Of a stretch of DNA of 39,213 nucleotides, positions 17,292 through 25,573 are shown one piece after another. The DNA comes from a virus. The position numbers were made by a program, and so were the translations under genes. Every line of letters begins with the position of its first letter. The stretch's first letter is position 1. The notes beneath the pieces are model-generated. The model worked only from the letters and a program-made list of their open reading frames with translations, searched no databases and was not told the origin of the DNA. The stretch spans positions 1-39,213 of the IMG/VR virus record IMGVR_UViG_3300009506_000097, one strand, 5' to 3'.

Positions 17292-19319
17292 ATGCTTTTA
17301 AAATGGCTGTCATCTAAATATAGAAATATCGTATTCCAGCAATACGGCGGGGTACGTATTTATGGCGGTCAAGCGGAAGTAACCCCCGGAAGGTTTACCG
17401 ATGATTTTATATATGCGGCTACGTCTGATTTCCGCTGTCCTAAAGCCATGGTTGAAGTAACTTGGGCTAATTCTGATGTAGATCAAAATAAAGCCATATC
17501 TTCAAACGATATAAACCGCATAGATCGTACCGGTCAGTTATTTAATGGTAAAACAGATAGCGGCCAAAAATGGGCCTATATACATACCGGGTTAATAGCT
17601 GATGGCAGTTTTCACGCTATGCCGGAATTAGATACCGAGCCGCAGGCGGGCTGGTATGGTTCTAGCCTTATATCTGATGGATCGGGCAATTTTTCTACAC
17701 CACCGTATTTACAGGTAACACATACTGCCCGGTCTTATACTAGTATTCTTATAGCCGGAGATAGCGAGTATGATGAATATCCGGTAGATTTTACAATCAC
17801 TTATACTCATACCGGCGGCCCTACTTCGCAGATAATAACAGGCAATACAGAGCGTGTTTATTCTAATACTTTCGCGGCTATTAAAGATGTTACCGCATTA
17901 AAAATTGAAATATCTAAATGGAGCGCACCAAATAAAATAGTAAAATTGACTCAGCTTTCCGGCGCTTTAATCGAGCTTTATAAATCGGATGAAATAATAG
18001 AGCTTGACATATTAGAAGAAACTAATAGCGATACCGGCGTAGTACCTATAGGTAACGTATCCTCTAACGAGCTGGATTTAGCTTTACTTAATACAGACAG
18101 GCGTTTTAGCTATGGCAATACGGACAGCATTTATAATACCTCGCTGCGTTCCGGGCGTAAGATCCGCGTATGGCTCGGCTTTATTTTGCCTGTAGGCTCT
18201 TTAGATCAAACCGGCGACGTAGAGGGCTATATAATTGAAACTGTAGGCGGTGAAAAAATCGGCTATATGCCTTATGGTACATATTGGTCTAAAGATTGGA
18301 TAAGCAATTATAAAAGCCAATTGACTACGACAACGGCGTATGATATAGTTTATTTATTAAGCCAAAAAGACTTTTTAAAATCCGCTAATTATACCGGTAC
18401 TGTTGAAAGTATAGTAGATGCTATATTGACAGAAGCCCTAACCGATATACCGGATCTAAAATGGCTGGTGAGCGCGGATACCGGGGCTATAGCTTGGAGC
18501 GGTGTTTCTTTCGAGCCTGATAATTACTTGGAAATATTAAAAGATATAGCCGAGGCTACGCTATCCTATACATACGTTGATCGTAACGGGTTTTTAAGAG
18601 TTGGCTCACGTTTAGGCGTTGAAACACCTGTAGAAACATGGCAAGAAATTGATCTTTCTACGTATTATAATTATGAAAGCGATCCTAAACTGGATGAGCT
18701 AATTAACTCTATAAGAGTAGGCTATACCGAATACGCCGCCGGTACGTCTCAAAATATATATTCTGCTGATACTGTTTTCACCATACCGGCGGCGGGTGTT
18801 TTAAATATCCGCATTTCATGGAGTACGGCCCCGGTAAATACAGGTACGGTAACCGTAACCTTAACGGATATTGTAGGCGTAGTACCTACCATAACCGATT
18901 TAGACGTTTACGCATACGGCGCGGATATAGAGGTAACCGGGCCTGTAGGTAGCCAATTTAAAATTTCAGCTACGGGTACGCCTTACGAGCTTAAAGAAAA
19001 CAATGAGACTACAGCCGAGGACGCGGCCAGTGTGAAAATATACGGCGTTCGGGAATTCGCTTTAACCGGTAATATTCTTATAACGTCGGTAACCCAAGCG
19101 CAAAGTTTAGCGGATTCTTTGTTAAGTTTTTACGGTAATTTAAGACAGGATGGCGTTATCGAATGGCCGGTAAGCACGCTGTTATCTGTAGGTGATACCC
19201 TGGAAGTAACCGAGTTTAAAAGTGACACGGTAGAGACAAAAGATTATTTTCTAATAAAAAGGCAAAATACTAAATTTGATGGTTCTATGCAGGGACAAAC
19301 AGAATTAAGGCGGGGTTAA
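17292..19319 (+). CDS. Large baseplate or tail-associated protein
   Basis: A 675-residue protein starting directly after the fibre stop. It is mostly beta with an early segment of fibre character (residues 1-230). The middle region around 255-345 (SSNELDLALLNTDRRFSYGN, RSGRKIRVWLGFIL) resembles phage baseplate hub or tail-associated proteins that take ring positions at the tube end. The late segment DNYLEILKDIAEATLSYTYV and VSTLLSVGDTLEVTEF also fits that group. No peptidase or lysozyme motif is seen. A receptor-binding platform role is likely but the exact family is uncertain. Confidence 0.65.
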   Translation: MLLKWLSSKYRNIVFQQYGGVRIYGGQAEVTPGRFTDDFIYAATSDFRCPKAMVEVTWANSDVDQNKAISSNDINRIDRTGQLFNGKTDSGQKWAYIHTGLIADGSFHAMPELDTEPQAGWYGSSLISDGSGNFSTPPYLQVTHTARSYTSILIAGDSEYDEYPVDFTITYTHTGGPTSQIITGNTERVYSNTFAAIKDVTALKIEISKWSAPNKIVKLTQLSGALIELYKSDEIIELDILEETNSDTGVVPIGNVSSNELDLALLNTDRRFSYGNTDSIYNTSLRSGRKIRVWLGFILPVGSLDQTGDVEGYIIETVGGEKIGYMPYGTYWSKDWISNYKSQLTTTTAYDIVYLLSQKDFLKSANYTGTVESIVDAILTEALTDIPDLKWLVSADTGAIAWSGVSFEPDNYLEILKDIAEATLSYTYVDRNGFLRVGSRLGVETPVETWQEIDLSTYYNYESDPKLDELINSIRVGYTEYAAGTSQNIYSADTVFTIPAAGVLNIRISWSTAPVNTGTVTVTLTDIVGVVPTITDLDVYAYGADIEVTGPVGSQFKISATGTPYELKENNETTAEDAASVKIYGVREFALTGNILITSVTQAQSLADSLLSFYGNLRQDGVIEWPVSTLLSVGDTLEVTEFKSDTVETKDYFLIKRQNTKFDGSMQGQTELRRG

Positions 19320-19320
19320 T

Positions 19321-20223
19321 ATGACTTGGATTACACCAAAAACCAATTGGACTACAAGCGACGCTATCGGGTACAGCGATTTAAACCGTATTGAAAGTAA
19401 TATCTTAGGCGTGCGCAATGCTACGGTTAGGAAAGTACAGGGCTTTGGATATCTGATTTATAATAACGTTCCCAGCTATGACGGCATAGTAGCTATACAG
19501 CCGGGATCTTGCTATTCTGCAGGCGGCTTTCCTATCAGGCAGGATACCGAATTTAGGAAAAACTTAAATACCTGGTCACTCGGTAGCGGCAATGATAAGG
19601 GCGGTATGGCTTCGGCTGTTACGCCTGCTGCGTATACCTGGTATTATATCTATGCTTTGCTTAACAGCTCTACCGGCGATATCGATTTTATGTTTGACGA
19701 CGATCCGGGCGGCGTAAATATCCCAGCTGGTACGTATGACCAAAAGCGCTATATAGGCGCGTTTAAAACCTCCGGGGCTGGCGTGGAGAGCAGCTTTTAT
19801 ATACACGAAATGTACGCTATAGGGGATGATACTTTTATTAATCCTAATGATATGTACGCAGATCGTGAAATAGAATATAACAATATAAATAATGACTATG
19901 ATCTTATTACTTTAACCAATGCGCCGCGGGGCTATGCGTTACCGGCAAGGCTGGTTACGGCACAGTTAAATACTTATAGTGACGCTGATATATCTTACGG
20001 TTTTATATCAGCCTATGGGGGTTTTACAGTGCCGAGCAGTTTATATGCGTCTTATCCTGGCGTAGCTGACGCTGAAGTATTTTGCGCTACGCCTAACGGC
20101 TCTTTAGATTTTTCCATAGTTGTACCTACTACTCGACAGATTAACGCCGCTTATTATGATTCCGGCGCAAGCGCTAAAATATGGATCGCCGTTCGCGGTT
20201 TTCATGATGAGAGGCTTATATAA
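19321..20223 (+). CDS. Tail fibre or receptor-binding protein
   Basis: A 300-residue protein. The N-terminus (MTWITPKTNWTTSDAIGYSD, then LNRIESNI) is a common opening of phage tail fibre and tip proteins, in which the segment after 'W-x(5)-IGYSDLNRIE' docks to the baseplate. The rest is beta-rich with many aromatic and Gly residues and no enzymatic motif. It directly follows the baseplate protein and precedes the small membrane protein. Confidence 0.75.
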   Translation: MTWITPKTNWTTSDAIGYSDLNRIESNILGVRNATVRKVQGFGYLIYNNVPSYDGIVAIQPGSCYSAGGFPIRQDTEFRKNLNTWSLGSGNDKGGMASAVTPAAYTWYYIYALLNSSTGDIDFMFDDDPGGVNIPAGTYDQKRYIGAFKTSGAGVESSFYIHEMYAIGDDTFINPNDMYADREIEYNNINNDYDLITLTNAPRGYALPARLVTAQLNTYSDADISYGFISAYGGFTVPSSLYASYPGVADAEVFCATPNGSLDFSIVVPTTRQINAAYYDSGASAKIWIAVRGFHDERLI

Positions 20224-20547
20224 ATGAACTGCTGTTTAGAACACTCAGGGCATGAAAGCCGGATTAAAAACTTAGAGGATGATCAAAAGGTTATTATGAC
20301 TAATACAAACACCGCGCACCGCAGGATAGACGGTGTAAAAAACTGGGTGATAGCTGGAATGACAGCTTTAATAATCCAATTGATAGTCGTTATAATCGGC
20401 TATTTTAAATTTAATAATTTAGCGGAGCTGGAAAAAAAGACTGAAACAAGAAGTGAAATCGGGCAAGACCTAAATCGGGCAAGACCGGAAACGGGCGGGA
20501 CCGAAACAGGGCAAGACCGATTTACATATTTTCGGCAATTTCGCTAA
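20224..20547 (+). CDS. Small coiled-coil membrane protein (XhlA/holin-like)
   Basis: A 107-residue protein at the end of the late operon. Residues 10-40 form a short coiled coil (HESRIKNLEDDQKVIMTNTN), followed by one transmembrane segment (about 44-65, VIAGMTALIIQLIVVIIGYF). This layout matches XhlA-type proteins that assist holins. The tail after residue 78 is encoded by a tandem DNA repeat (GQDLNRARPETGGTETGQD) shared with the gene at 6306 and is not typical of the family. It ends two bases before the convergent HNH gene, with no terminator between. Confidence 0.62.
   Translation: MNCCLEHSGHESRIKNLEDDQKVIMTNTNTAHRRIDGVKNWVIAGMTALIIQLIVVIIGYFKFNNLAELEKKTETRSEIGQDLNRARPETGGTETGQDRFTYFRQFR
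20460..20522 (+). repeat. Tandem GGGCAAGACCG repeat inside the membrane protein gene
   Basis: Four units of the GGGCAAGACCG type start near 20461, 20477, 20494 (GGGACCG variant) and 20509. The first 46 bases align with 6332-6377 in the gene at 6306 at 37 of 46 positions, and in the same reading frame, giving GQDL-x-x-ARPE-x-G in both proteins. Confidence 0.8.
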
Positions 20548-20549
20548 TT

Positions 20550-20984
20550 TTAAAAATCCTCCGTATATTCCAGTACTGCATACCGGTATTTATTAAATCT
20601 TATTTTGTTTACGGCGGCTTTAGAAGCCCTTATAGCTTTTTCGCGTCTCATATCCGGATTTTGATCTAGTATATTATCCCTTTGAGTTCCAAGTGATATA
20701 TTATTTTCTGAAAAATCGTTATAGTTATTATTTTTATGTCTAACTACTACGTTTTGGGCGCATTTTTTTTCACCGTATTTTTGATAAGCGGATAATTGAT
20801 GAGCCCATACGCTTATAATTTTACCGTTAAAGTTAACAGAAAAACGCGGATACGGAATAAAGCCCGGTTCATTTCTTTTTTCTTGAAATAATTTGCGAAT
20901 AGTACCGGTATTTATATTTACTATAGAATTATTAATTACTCTATAACCTTTTTCAAAAGCTATTTTAAGATTTTCAATTTTCAT
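20550..20984 (-). CDS. HNH homing-type endonuclease
   Basis: A 144-residue protein. The C-terminal half carries the HNH fold: VVRHKNNNYNDFSENNISLG with following T-x-R-D-N, matching the 'H-x-N-x(n)-D-x-x-x-NI-x-x-GT' pattern of free-standing HNH homing enzymes. VWAHQLSAYQKYG, just before it, is the usual first strand and helix. The expected first histidine appears in the RHK segment. Its ATG overlaps the helicase stop (ATGA), so it is the last gene of the leftward operon. It probably acts as a selfish nicking or cutting enzyme. Confidence 0.82.
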   Translation of the reverse strand: MKIENLKIAFEKGYRVINNSIVNINTGTIRKLFQEKRNEPGFIPYPRFSVNFNGKIISVWAHQLSAYQKYGEKKCAQNVVVRHKNNNYNDFSENNISLGTQRDNILDQNPDMRREKAIRASKAAVNKIRFNKYRYAVLEYTEDF

Positions 20985-22576
20985 AATTTAACATTTTGCC
21001 GGGCGTCTCTTTTTACGGCTTCTAATAACTGGTTTTGCGTCCAGTCGTATTTTGCTACGCCTTCCATTAATCGTACGTCTGCTCGGCCTTTTGCGATCAA
21101 ATAATAAATGAAAACTTCACGACGCTGGCCGGGACGCCACAGCCTTTTATTTAACTGTTTATTATAATCCAGCCTCCAATTAAGCCCCAGCCATACCAGT
21201 ACCCGGCCAGGGCCGCGCTGTAAATTCAAACCATGGGCCGCGCTGCCAGGGTGCGCAAACATTAGAGGGAGATCCCCGGCGTTCCAAGCGTGTACGGCGT
21301 CACGCCGATCCCTTATGTCTACGCCTTCCGGGTAGCGTTCTTTCAGCCGTATTAATTCATGCCCGAAATTATAGCCTATTAAAATAGGCTCTGTTGCATG
21401 GTCTAAAATAATGTCATCCAGGGCTTTGAATTTTTCATCGTGTACGGTGACCCATTCCTTTTCTATTCCAGTGTATACGGCACCCCCGCAGACTTGTAAA
21501 AGCTTACCAGCTAATACCCCATTATTCGCGGCTGTTATTTCTTCGGTATCAATATTAAGTACTAAATCCCGTTCAAAATCGCTGTATATTTTAGCCGCTT
21601 TCTGAGGTAGTACTATCATGCGTTCTACGTGCGTACAGGGCGGTAAATCGGCTTCGGCCTCTGAGTCTACCGCTATGCAGATATCCCGTATACGGGCGTG
21701 TATTTGAGCCTCAGCGCCGGGCTTTAAATCCCACGAAAAGCCGTTATGCGATTTATTAAAGTATTTGGTCTTATACTGACTATAGGTACGTTCCAGCCTT
21801 TGGCCTCCGTCTAAGGTAAAAATGAGCGGCCAGAGGTCGATTAAGCCTTTATTTGAGGGCGTGCCCGTAAGGTGTACCAGTCGCTTTATCTGGGGGGCCA
21901 GGGCACACAGAGCCCCGAACCGGGTATAACGAGCTACCGGGCTCTCGAAGTGCTTACAGAGCGTTATACAGGTCTTTAATGAGGACCGAACCGGCTTGAA
22001 ATACGTACATGGAAGCACGCAGGAATTATCATAGGTGCCTTTTCGGAATTCTGCGCAAAATTCGGATTCTTGGCAGTTATAGGTTTTTTCATGCTCAAAA
22101 ATAGGGCAGTTTTTAGCATATATGCAAATTGCCTTTTTTTGGGTAGATTTACGGTTACTGCTTTTGAAGCCTTCAGCATCGTCAAATACTACCATATCGT
22201 ACGGCCAATTACGCCAGGTCCGTTCAGCAAGCCATATGAAATTTTCTTGATTTATTATGTGGATCTGCTCTTTGCCTTTAGCTGCGGTTAAGCGTTGATC
22301 TGCGGTCCCGGTGATAACTTTAAAATCTAAATAAGATGTGTGCTGCCAGTCGCGGATCTCATCTGGCCAGGTATCGAGAGCTACCCGCAGAGTAGTGACT
22401 ACTAAAAGTCTGCGGGCTTCTTTTAAGCGGAAAAGCTTTTCTATTGCCGTAGTTATTACGGCGGTTTTGCCAAAGCCCATATTAGAGAAGCAGGCACAAC
22501 AGGGGTTATTTATTATAAATTCAATAACTTCAAGCTGCGAAGCCCGGAGCATATCTTTTGTAAAGGTAGCGGTCAT
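20981..22576 (-). CDS. SNF2-like superfamily 2 helicase with Cys-rich insertion
   Basis: A 531-residue helicase of the phage replication module. Walker A is NMGFGKT (about 32-38), motif II is FDDAE (131-135), motif III is LTGTPSNKG (236-244), and motif VI is QLNKRLWRPGQ near the C-terminus. Between motifs II and III lies an insertion (about 145-222) with eight cysteines at 151, 157, 168, 174, 186, 190, 203 and 207, suggesting a bound metal. This insertion is not part of the core fold. The start overlaps the methyltransferase stop (ATGA). Confidence 0.9.
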   Translation of the reverse strand: MTATFTKDMLRASQLEVIEFIINNPCCACFSNMGFGKTAVITTAIEKLFRLKEARRLLVVTTLRVALDTWPDEIRDWQHTSYLDFKVITGTADQRLTAAKGKEQIHIINQENFIWLAERTWRNWPYDMVVFDDAEGFKSSNRKSTQKKAICIYAKNCPIFEHEKTYNCQESEFCAEFRKGTYDNSCVLPCTYFKPVRSSLKTCITLCKHFESPVARYTRFGALCALAPQIKRLVHLTGTPSNKGLIDLWPLIFTLDGGQRLERTYSQYKTKYFNKSHNGFSWDLKPGAEAQIHARIRDICIAVDSEAEADLPPCTHVERMIVLPQKAAKIYSDFERDLVLNIDTEEITAANNGVLAGKLLQVCGGAVYTGIEKEWVTVHDEKFKALDDIILDHATEPILIGYNFGHELIRLKERYPEGVDIRDRRDAVHAWNAGDLPLMFAHPGSAAHGLNLQRGPGRVLVWLGLNWRLDYNKQLNKRLWRPGQRREVFIYYLIAKGRADVRLMEGVAKYDWTQNQLLEAVKRDARQNVKL

Positions 22577-23502
22577 GATAATAGATAAAGGCCTTTAAGT
22601 ATATGGGCTATCACAGCTACAGTCCAGCCGTTACCTAAAGCTTTATACCGTTGTGCATTGCTTACGCCTTCGGTATAGCCATCAGGTAACGTTTGTAATC
22701 GTTCACATTCTATAGGGGTAAATTTTCGCCAGTGATTTGCATTTGCTATTAATAACTTAGGTACGTTGGCTGCTGTAATGGTACTACTTTTAGTATCGGC
22801 AAAAGATATAGTACCCAGCTCTTGTAAGTTACACCCAGTTTTGTTATATGGGCGTATTCCTCTATCCGTTATGGTTACTCCGAAAATGCGCGTATGTGAG
22901 TGTTGTTTTTTAATGGACTTTGATATTTTAAGCAGCATAGCATTATCCATATTTTTACTTATACTGTATATTAACTTATCGTGATTTATTTTTTCTATAA
23001 CATCTTTTATTAAATAGCCTTTATTTTTCGGCTGGTTAATGCCGGGTATGTTTGTCCAGTATAGCCGTTTTCTATTTTGTGCGGAAACTAAAGCTGAGTT
23101 AATAAGTATAGGTTCAACCCCTAGTGCTTCAGTTATGGTAGTCTGAAATTCTTTTTTCATACAAACATTTTCAAGTAAAAAATACTCTGGTTCGCATTCT
23201 CTTAAAAGGCGTACGTATTCAAAAAATAATTTACTGCGGGGATCATTAAAATTAAGTTGCTTACCGTTAAAACTGAAACCCTGACAGGGTGAACCGCCTA
23301 ATAATAAATCTATCTTAGGTAATTCAAAACCGTACACATTTTTAACATCTCCGATATGTTCTATATCTGGATAATTTTTTTTAGATATCTTGATTGCGTA
23401 TTTATTTATTTCTGAAGCGAAATAGTTACTTACTGGTATACCCGCTTTTTCTAGGGCTACACGTCCACAGGATATCCCATCAAATAAACTCAATACATTC
23501 AT
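22573..23502 (-). CDS. DNA cytosine-5 methyltransferase
   Basis: A 309-residue C5 methyltransferase. Motif I is LFDGISCGR (6-14), motif IV holds the catalytic cysteine in SPCQGFS (C73), motif VI is LENV (110-113), motif VIII is QNRKR (142-146), and motif X is GNGWTV near the end. It lacks a long target-recognition region, so it is compact. No partner restriction enzyme is present, so it is an orphan, probably protecting phage DNA from host restriction. Coupled to the helicase downstream. Confidence 0.93.
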   Translation of the reverse strand: MNVLSLFDGISCGRVALEKAGIPVSNYFASEINKYAIKISKKNYPDIEHIGDVKNVYGFELPKIDLLLGGSPCQGFSFNGKQLNFNDPRSKLFFEYVRLLRECEPEYFLLENVCMKKEFQTTITEALGVEPILINSALVSAQNRKRLYWTNIPGINQPKNKGYLIKDVIEKINHDKLIYSISKNMDNAMLLKISKSIKKQHSHTRIFGVTITDRGIRPYNKTGCNLQELGTISFADTKSSTITAANVPKLLIANANHWRKFTPIECERLQTLPDGYTEGVSNAQRYKALGNGWTVAVIAHILKGLYLLS

Positions 23503-23505
23503 TAA

Positions 23506-23663
23506 TCAAAGCTCGATATATCTTCTAAAGGGAAGCTATTTAAATTTTTTCTAGCTGCGTAGTTAGTCATAGTATCTATAAAATTCAAAGCTCGATATAT
23601 CTTCTAAAGGGAAGCTATTTAAATTTTTTCTAGCTGCGTAGTTAGTCATAGTATCTATAAAAT
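23506..23663. repeat. Perfect 79-bp tandem duplication
   Basis: Copy 1 is 23506-23584 and copy 2 is 23585-23663, identical at all 79 positions. It covers the 3' end of the VRR-NUC gene and the gap before the methyltransferase. Because 79 is not a multiple of three, the nuclease reads out of copy 2 into copy 1 in a new frame. It ends seven residues (EFYRYYD) after SSF instead of at the ancestral SSFD stop still visible next to the methyltransferase start. Confidence 0.95.
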
Positions 23664-23913
23664 CCCGGCTCGCTTGAACAGTATCACAGCATCGGCAAGG
23701 GATACCAGCATCTTTTAAATCTAATGCTGTTGCTAACTGTTGTATTGTAGCTTTCTTACCGGTAGTTTTATACTCTATAGTAAAAGTTATACCGTTTTTA
23801 AAGAATATTCGATCGTGTCTACCCCGGTTACCGGGGCTAGCCCATTTATATACAAGCCATCCGCGTGCGCGGGCATACTTCACGCCGTCAGCTTCTATCA
23901 GGGATTCTTTCAT
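23563..23913 (-). CDS. VRR-NUC domain nuclease
   Basis: A 116-residue single-domain nuclease. SPGNRGRHDR (about 26-35) supplies the metal-binding Asp (D34), FTIEYKTT has the catalytic E-x-K (E47, K49), and a Gln lies shortly after (IQQL), the order expected for VRR-NUC enzymes. Phage forms cut structured DNA such as flaps or Holliday junctions during replication and recombination. The C-terminus was altered by the 79-bp tandem duplication. It overlaps the upstream gene by four bases. Confidence 0.88.
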   Translation of the reverse strand: MKESLIEADGVKYARARGWLVYKWASPGNRGRHDRIFFKNGITFTIEYKTTGKKATIQQLATALDLKDAGIPCRCCDTVQASRDFIDTMTNYAARKNLNSFPLEDISSFEFYRYYD

Positions 23914-24155
23914 AATAATCTTAGTGCGTGTTCTTCAATTTTATCTAAAAAAGCGTCCATTAAAAATATAGCGTCATAAGATTTTTTATAATCATATGAT
24001 ATATGTATACCGGTATCCGTACTATTTGATTCAGGAACGCCCAAACGTTCGGCTAATCTACTTAGCTTAGCCGCTCTAATATTAAAATCATTAAAAGCCA
24101 CTGCTTTTAAGTTACTGGGGTTTTCACCAGTTATTGTTATTGTAGCTGTAGGCAT
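23910..24155 (-). CDS. Hypothetical protein
   Basis: An 81-residue protein with a good ribosome site (AAGGAGACATGTT region) in the replication operon. The N-terminus is beta-like (TATITITGENPSNLKAVAF) and the rest is helical with an acidic C-terminal helix (LMDAFLDKIEEHALRLL). No recognised domain. Its stop overlaps the VRR-NUC start (ATGA), suggesting a linked function. Confidence 0.62.
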   Translation of the reverse strand: MPTATITITGENPSNLKAVAFNDFNIRAAKLSRLAERLGVPESNSTDTGIHISYDYKKSYDAIFLMDAFLDKIEEHALRLL

Positions 24156-24169
24156 AACATGTCTCCTTT

Positions 24170-24718
24170 TTATTGTTTATTTGTCCAGCAAATAAGCATT
24201 GACGGAAATGGCGCGGCCTGCTTTTTGCCGTATTCCATAAATAACGGATTTGGTTTTTCTTTGCCGTTAGCATCTAGTATATATGGTGAGTCCCAGAGGG
24301 AAGCCCAATACTGATTAGAGCCGAATATGAGACGGCCTTTTAAAAAATCTATTATTACGCCCGGCCTGCATGTACCTTTTTTACGGTCCCATATATACGT
24401 ATGGAAAAGACCGGTATCTGTGCGGGCTGGCAATAATCCGATCACGAATTCAACGTTTTGTTTTTTGATTTCACTTACCGCCTTAGCTACCCATAGCTTA
24501 GATTTATTATGCGGCGGATTCATAAATACACGCCCGTGCCAGGGCTCTATTAATCCATCCTGTCCTAAATCATAATAGAAGCCTTGCGGGCATTTACAGT
24601 TATCCAAGGTACAACAAGGGTCTAAAGTGAAATCATACTCTTTATTCCATTTATTAAAATCGGTCTGCGGAGTTTCCCAGTCCTGTTTTATGCTGGATAG
24701 TAACCCGCTGTTAAGCAT
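24170..24718 (-). CDS. Phage N6-adenine methyltransferase (Dam-like)
   Basis: A 182-residue protein of the phage-type Dam family. WETPQTDF near residue 14 is the signature N-terminal motif, LDPCC (about 32-36) binds the cofactor region, and the catalytic motif IV reads NPPH (67-70) instead of the usual NPPY or DPPY. The His at the fourth position is a conservative aromatic-ring change seen in some members. Length is typical. It is an orphan modification enzyme in the same operon as a C5 methyltransferase. Confidence 0.88.
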   Translation of the reverse strand: MLNSGLLSSIKQDWETPQTDFNKWNKEYDFTLDPCCTLDNCKCPQGFYYDLGQDGLIEPWHGRVFMNPPHNKSKLWVAKAVSEIKKQNVEFVIGLLPARTDTGLFHTYIWDRKKGTCRPGVIIDFLKGRLIFGSNQYWASLWDSPYILDANGKEKPNPLFMEYGKKQAAPFPSMLICWTNKQ

Positions 24719-24893
24719 AGCCGCGCTGATGGTACGGGGAAATAAAGCCTTTTTTATTTCTTTTCTTGCGCCGTTTTTTAACGGGTTTTATTTTTTTACT
24801 TTTGCCGTAAAAAGGTACCCCCGATTGTTTTATACAGCCGCCCGCCGTAAAGAAGGTATCAATAGGCGCGGGAAAAAACGGAAAAATTTTCAT
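24711..24893 (-). CDS. Small basic hypothetical protein
   Basis: A 60-residue protein with AGGGGAT as ribosome binding site 6 bases before its ATG. It overlaps the adenine methyltransferase start by 8 bases. The middle is strongly basic (KKIKPVKKRRKKRNKKG), suggesting nucleic acid contact. The N-terminus is Phe/Pro-rich. Unknown family. Confidence 0.55.
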   Translation of the reverse strand: MKIFPFFPAPIDTFFTAGGCIKQSGVPFYGKSKKIKPVKKRRKKRNKKGFISPYHQRGYA

Positions 24894-24904
24894 GATATCC
24901 CCTA

Positions 24905-25072
24905 TTATTTATGGTAGCTATTCGAGCAATTAGCTTTATGCGTTATACCGCCTTGCTCGGTTATTATGTATTGACAGCCGTCTATGTATGCTATTTCATA
25001 ATTGCTGTAGGCTGTATTTTTACTCGTTATACAACTCAAAAAGAAAAGAATTAAAAATAAAATCCATTTCAT
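24905..25072 (-). CDS. Small predicted lipoprotein (DUF4884-like)
   Basis: A 55-residue protein. MKWILFLILFFLSC is a lipoprotein signal peptide with the lipobox cysteine at residue 14. The mature part has YEIAYIDGCQYIITEQGG and THKANC, the short motif of small phage proteins grouped as DUF4884. AGAGGT lies 7 bases before ATG. Once lipidated, such proteins sit on a membrane and could act in superinfection exclusion, but no function is established here. Confidence 0.7.
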   Translation of the reverse strand: MKWILFLILFFLSCITSKNTAYSNYEIAYIDGCQYIITEQGGITHKANCSNSYHK

Positions 25073-25080
25073 TATTACCT

Positions 25081-25419
25081 CTACTTTTTAAAAGTTAATA
25101 TTGAATAAGCCCGGACAGTCAGCCAGTAGATACGAGCTTTAACGCTATTTACACCGTCTAGGCGCATTACCTTATAAAAGTAAGCCGCCTTAAGTTGTTT
25201 TGATATAAGGTTATTCCAGCCGCTTTTACATATAAAGCTATATACTATGGCGGCTCGTAGGCAATACGGGCTATGCCTATATACATACCTAAGAAGCCAG
25301 TTAAGTTTATAAGGCGCTGGTACGCATATTTTTTTAAATGTGATAGGTAAGATAGTACTAAACTGTTTTGTTTTCGGATTTAGTTTTATGTATACTGGTA
25401 CGAATTTACGATCTTTCAT
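25081..25419 (-). CDS. Hypothetical basic protein
   Basis: A 112-residue protein rich in Lys, Tyr and Leu (pI clearly basic), with KLNWLLRYVYRHSPYCLRAA and SKQLKAAYFYKVMRLDG. The ribosome site AAAGGA lies 9-14 bases before ATG. The start overlaps the end of the upstream 55-residue gene by 14 bases. No family recognised. It is part of the polymerase operon. Confidence 0.6.
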   Translation of the reverse strand: MKDRKFVPVYIKLNPKTKQFSTILPITFKKICVPAPYKLNWLLRYVYRHSPYCLRAAIVYSFICKSGWNNLISKQLKAAYFYKVMRLDGVNSVKARIYWLTVRAYSILTFKK

Positions 25420-25573
25420 GGCTGTAGTCCTTTATGTCTTTTATCCAAAGCTCGCTGTTATTTTCTTTAACTCTGTTTTTTATGAATTGCCGCGCCTTTT
25501 CGCGGTCATCATAAGTAACGAGTATGCTACCATATTTATTTACTACTTTGAATTTATGATTTAGATTTATCAT
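25406..25573 (-). CDS. Small hypothetical protein next to DNA polymerase
   Basis: A 55-residue protein whose ATG overlaps the polymerase stop (ATGA), with GAGGT in the last polymerase codons as ribosome site. The sequence starts with a beta-hairpin (HKFKVVNKYGSILVTYDDRE) and continues as a helix (KARQFIKNRVKENN). The layout suggests a small regulator or adaptor. Unknown family. Confidence 0.65.
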   Translation of the reverse strand: MINLNHKFKVVNKYGSILVTYDDREKARQFIKNRVKENNSELWIKDIKDYSHERS

